Shown piece after piece: positions 59,461 to 64,000 of a DNA stretch of 64,000 bases. Below the pieces are notes generated by a model that was not told where the DNA came from, did no database searches, and was given only the letters and a program-made list of their open reading frames with translations. Source of the DNA: Callipepla californica brunnescens (taxonomy: Eukaryota; Chordata; Aves; Galliformes; Odontophoridae). Each line of letters starts with the position of its first letter. Within the stretch, counting starts at the first letter, position 1. Both the position numbers and the translations under genes were made by a program. The stretch spans positions 2,542,001-2,606,000 of the forward strand of contig JALIRH010000045.1 in assembly GCA_023055505.1 (NCBI GenBank), read 5' to 3'.

Positions 59461-62400
59461 CCCACAGCCCCTCAGAGCTCTCTATGCACAGGGTTCATCC
59501 CAACAAGGAAAACACAGAAACACCCCAGGGTGAGATTGGTGTCATGACCAAGCCTGTGGTTGAGCCCAAACCAAATTAAAAGTGCTACGTTTTCTTCTAC
59601 TGACAAGTGATACAAAAACACTCCCGTGCTTCTTCCTAAGGGAAGATAAAGAGAACCAAAACACGAGATTAAAAAGTACAAATGGGACCCTTTTTTCCCC
59701 CCTGCCTCCATTTCCAGCACAAATTTTAAATACAAAACAAGAACAAAAAGTTCTTCATCAAACCTACTCGGAGCCACGAACTCCCTCTTCAGAAAGGAGG
59801 CGAGGGCAAAGCAGAGCCCACCAAAAAGAAAAAATCACACCCTTTGGGAGCAGGAGGAAAGATGCCAACCAACCCACCAAGGCTGCACCCACAGAGCCCA
59901 CGTGGGCTGTGGTCCTGTGTCCTCCTTAAGTCCCCAATGTGTGGTACAAGGTGACACAAGGGGTTCTCAGACCTCCCTGGCCACCTCCTTTTCACACCAA
60001 AGCTGGATGAGGAGCTGAAGAGATGTACATTTTGCAGATGGGGCAATCTCTCAAACTTATCCATTTCGTTTCCTGTCTCATTTTCTATGTATTTACATCA
60101 AGAGGGTCGGGATTAAGAGGAGAAAAGGCTGAAGTTCCAGTAAGAGCAGGAGCTGGGAAACTGCAAGGATGGGGTTTTCCAACTTCACTGCTGCCCACCT
60201 CATTACAGAAGTGCCTCAGCAAAGCCACTGAAACCCCACCAGGACTTCGGCACAGGCAACACGAAAAGCCAAAGCAACACCCCCATCCCATCCCCCCCAC
60301 CCCACATTAAACTCAATGCACTGTTAGGGAAATCCTGCACAAAGCTCCCGGAATATCTGATCTGGATTTTTTCCTAAGTGAATTCCCCACAGACACGTTC
60401 ATGCCCTCTCTCCCGTCTGCCTTCCATAAACATTCGCATGGCCAAGTTTTACTGGCACAAACAGCGGCAGAAAGCGGCTTTCAAAGCTGCACCAACAACT
60501 TGTGGGGAAACCGAACGTAAAATTTACACCGTGCTCACACTCAGGGCGGGCAGGATGGAGGAAGACTCACCCATGCAAGCTTCTCATCCAAGCCACAGCT
60601 TTAAAGACGTTACACAGCTCAGTATCCACAAAAGGCATCAAATAGAAAAGCCACAGCTGATGTCACCTTTGCTATAGGAAAGAATTGGGTTCTGCTGTAA
60701 CCAAGCACTCATCAATGTCTACATGATGTTCATCACCGTATGCTTAGGCTCAAATTCAGCACATCCTGAAGCAGCAGAGAAAAGGGGGACTTCCCCGTTT
60801 AAAAGCGACTTGTGAAGCCGGCTTTAGAAGCACAAAACTTATCTGGGGGCTGTGGCTTCTGCTGGAATTACAAACAGCTCCATAGGAGCACAAACAGCAG
60901 CCACTGCCTCCTCGTCCCTACATTTTCTTTCACTCTTCATTCATTTGTTCGATTTGTTTGTAAATACTTTCATGCCTGAGGCTCGAACCATAGACAAGAA
61001 AACACACAAATATTTATGTACATATGTATATATACACTCTGGTGCTCAAGTTGGCTTAGATGAAACCAGTATTAAACAAGGAACAATCTGGATAAGATTG
61101 ACAGCCCTGGATGTAAGGCAGAACATCAGAGCTCATCCCACCCCAGGAGGTTTCCTGTTAAAGATACAGTGTTTCCCAACACCTTACAGGCATTTAATAC
61201 AGATATCAGTTACTTGCAGCTGGTTCTGTGCACACATTGTACCCAGAAGGTCTGATCCCACAACCCTGAATCAAAGGAGAGTTTAAGCAAAGGCAGTCGA
61301 CCTGCAGGTGACACATACCAGAGAAAACAGAGACAGAAGTGAGAATGGAGAGCTCCTGGACCACACCATCCCCACCTCCGTGCAACTCAGTGCCCATAAG
61401 ACTGCATTTAATCCCCAAATCCTGATCTCTTCTCAATGCATGCTGGCCAGGAGGATCTATGCTCCCCAAATTCCCCATCTGACAAGCTTTACACTCCAAG
61501 CCCAACATGCAACAGCTCTCAGAGCAGCTAAGAGCACCAAAGCAGCGGGACAAGCAACTTTTCTGAGGCAGCACCCTCTGCAGCATCAGCACCAGAGGGA
61601 CAGCACTGATTGAGCCCTCTGGGCACCATCTCACAGATCCACATCTCAATAACAGGAACCACAACAGGCAGATCCTTCAGGAGCACTCAGTGCATCAGGT
61701 GCTAACACAGCTCTTCCTCAGATGCTTAAATACAACTTGGAAAATCCGGCTCCACTTGCAAATACAAACCCCCACCCCACCTCCTTTCGTTTGGCTCTGG
61801 ATCACCATTCCCCCCTCCATCCCACACTTCAGCAAGGAGCCTGCTCTCCCTGAGGAGCTACGCTTTCAACTTGTAAAAAAGCAAGCTGCTGCACGGGACC
61901 TTCATCTGAGTCAAACTTGCTCCTTTTTGTGCAAATCAATTTCACTGCCACCCCCAGTGCTGCTTACGCTGCTCGATGCAGGACCTGCACTGTGCATGGA
62001 GCCCTGCCAGCTGTGCACGCTCCCACTGCACGGCTTGCCGCTGCTTTTATTACGGTTGCACGGCAGCAGTGGGGAGCTCAACCTGGTGGACCGCTCGTGG
62101 AAATCGTGGACCTGATGCAGCCGGGGCTGCACGTGCACTGCGTTCTGCTCCCTTCAGCTGCTCTCCTCCGTGCAGACCAGGCAATTAAGGCGGGCAGAAA
62201 AGTGTGAAATTTCAACTCTGACCATGTCAGAGCTCCCAAGTGTCAGTTACAATAAAATAAATGACCCATTTCCTGATGGATTGCGAGGGCTCCTCCGAGA
62301 CGAACGGACGGACAGATTCCTCCATTTGTTTATTTTCTCTTTTTCTGGCAGAAAGGCTGCGCTCCTCTGCTCTTTGGCATCGAGGGCTGCAGCAGCTTGG

Positions 62401-64000
62401 GATGCTCTCGCTCCCGTGCCGCTGCCTGGCAGCCCCCTCCTGGCTGCTGTCCCCAGTAACACCCCTCCCCTTGAGCCCTGCCAACTCCTGGCACACCTCC
62501 TTCAACAAGAAGCTCCAGAGAACCCCCTCTGCTCTTCTTGCAGCCCCTGGGAGCCAGCACTCACCTGCAGAGCCCACAAAACCTCCTCTCCGCATGCCAG
62601 CACCAAACCCGACGCAACGAAGCCAAACCCCAGGGCATGGGACAGGGTCATGCAGTGTCACCCACAGGGAGGGCTGGCAGGAGCCAGCACGGGGGCACTG
62701 AGCTAAAAGAGAGCTCAGAATTGAGCTGGTGCCCCCAGCGAGACCCTTTCCAAAACGCTCCGTTTGTTGCCAGTTAAGTCCAGGGGGAAAAAAAACACCT
62801 GAGTGGGCTTCAATGAAAGCGTGCCTTTTCATTTTAATCTTTCTACTTGAAATTGTCTAGATCCCTCCTGCACTTTCGGGAGCGTGCTAGGGACGCTGAA
62901 CGCCAACAGATGGCAAAGCGGTTTCCCTCTCCCATTCAGTAGGTGATTAAATCAGAAAGACGATGCACTCCGGGTTGAAGACCACCAGCTTTAAACAGCA
63001 CCTGACACTTAACTTCCCAACGGGAGAACACTTCATTTTCCCAGGGGCTGTACCGATGTCTGAGCACTACAAACCCTCCTGCTTTGGTCTGGGGTATCTC
63101 CATTAGCTCTACAGCAGAGCTCAGGGGGAAGGGATCCAGGGGGGAGGGACTGGGGAGGGTCTCATTCCTCCACCCATCCCCCATAGGTTTTTTGTTGTTG
63201 CTTTTGCAGCTTGGGTCTTGAAGCTGCCCGAGTAGAGCAGTTTGCACCTCTCCCCAGAAAACAAGCAGCAAAGGCAAAGAGCTGCACCCACCCCCGAAGA
63301 ACTGCTCACAGAAATAAGAGGAGACCTTGCAATTCCCCCCACAGCATCTGGGGATGCAGGGACACTTTCCAGGTGAAGGCCGGTGAAGGTTTCTGAGCTA
63401 AATTCACAGACTGCACATACACTGGGAACGCCCAGACAGCACCGGAGTGCAGTCAGGATAACACAACACACAGATTTCAGAAGCAGACAGGAACACCCCC
63501 CGCCCCAGTTTGGGGCTTTTAACTATTTAAAAACCAATTAAAATAAGAGGAGAAAAAAAGAGAAAAACTTTCCTAGCAAGCAGACCGTCCCACAAGTGCC
63601 TCGACAACACGTCTCAGAGAAGCAAAATGCAACTCAGAGCAAGGCAGGATGCTGCAGGATGTTACCCCCCTCCCCCCCCCCCCAATCTCCAATGCATTTT
63701 CCTCCTTCCCTCCTTGTTTTTCCTATTTATTTTAACTTTGCTTGGGAAGTGGGTTTTTTTTAAGCCCCTCGGGCGCTCTGTGCAGGATTCCTCCAGGTTA
63801 TCTGAACACATCACGCTGGGCAGAATAAGGATTTAAAGATACAAAAGGCTCAGCCCCACCAGCCCTGGCAGAGAGGAGGAGGACAAATCCTACACAACCC
63901 CATTTCTGCTGTTTTCTCCCCACTATCCCTTCTTCCAGCCCAGTTTCCTTGGTGTCTGGGAAACCCCCACAAACTGGAAGATTCATGCAGTTCAGGACGG

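Larger units (their letters stand above)
51446..64000 (-). other. IGF2BP1 intron 2 (partial), no exon seen
   Basis: The exon at 51397-51445 starts with a split codon, and the preceding exon (about residues 60-79, VELHGK... KKQR region) is not found in the remaining 12.5 kb. This is therefore intronic. I scanned it for that exon and for other genes and found none. It holds a CA microsatellite, a CR1 remnant and a loose minisatellite. Confidence 0.75.

Noticed and set aside
51446..64000. Many 60-200-codon frames in IGF2BP1 intron 2
   Set aside because: They overlap each other on both strands, lack splice context and known domains, and lie in an intron.

Overview
This window is vertebrate nuclear DNA, almost certainly from a galliform bird (chicken or a close relative). 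The genes are intron-rich with GT-AG splice sites and vertebrate protein families. CR1 LINE fragments of the avian type are present. The IGF2BP1 exons reproduce the chicken ZBP1 layout exactly: known phosphosites S181 and Y396 fall at their expected numbers when 79 residues are assumed upstream. The gene order ZNF652 - PHOSPHO1 - ABI3 - GNGT2 - tRNA-Gln - IGF2BP1 mirrors human 17q21.32 (from memory) and would fit chicken chromosome 27. Five protein-coding genes and one tRNA are supported.

Left third (1-21,450), + strand: the last part of a 5' intron of ZNF652, then five coding exons (3071-10197) for a 610-residue C2H2 zinc-finger repressor, then a long AT-rich 3' untranslated and intergenic stretch with several AATAAA signals and one CR1 copy.

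Middle (21,450-38,900), much more GC-rich: an orphan-looking CpG island (about 21.5-22.7 kb), then PHOSPHO1 (+), the bone phosphatase, with its main coding exon at 25753-26514. ABI3 (-) lies tail-to-tail with it, in eight coding exons with an apparent 1-nt frameshift in a G9 run. GNGT2 (+), the cone transducin gamma subunit, is divergent from ABI3 and has an exact 98-bp tandem copy of its exon end plus splice donor. Next come a 1.37-kb uninterrupted homopurine minisatellite and a second CpG island that carries tRNA-Gln(TTG) on the - strand. The gene that lies between GNGT2 and IGF2BP1 in human, B4GALNT2, is not seen here.

Right third (38,900-64,000), - strand: IGF2BP1/ZBP1, with a roughly 6.8-kb 3' UTR holding three let-7 8-mer sites and long A-rich and U-rich tracts. 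Its thirteen downstream coding exons (45714-51445) encode residues 80-576 (RRM2, KH1-KH4). More than 12.5 kb of its large second intron fills the rest; exons 1-2 lie beyond the right edge.

The genes are not an operon or pathway; they share only an ancient syntenic block. I found no CRISPR array, phage, toxin or viral gene. The notable material is structural: the homopurine array, the GNGT2 duplication, the ABI3 homopolymer frameshift, two CpG islands without an obvious owner, and the 3'-UTR architecture of IGF2BP1.
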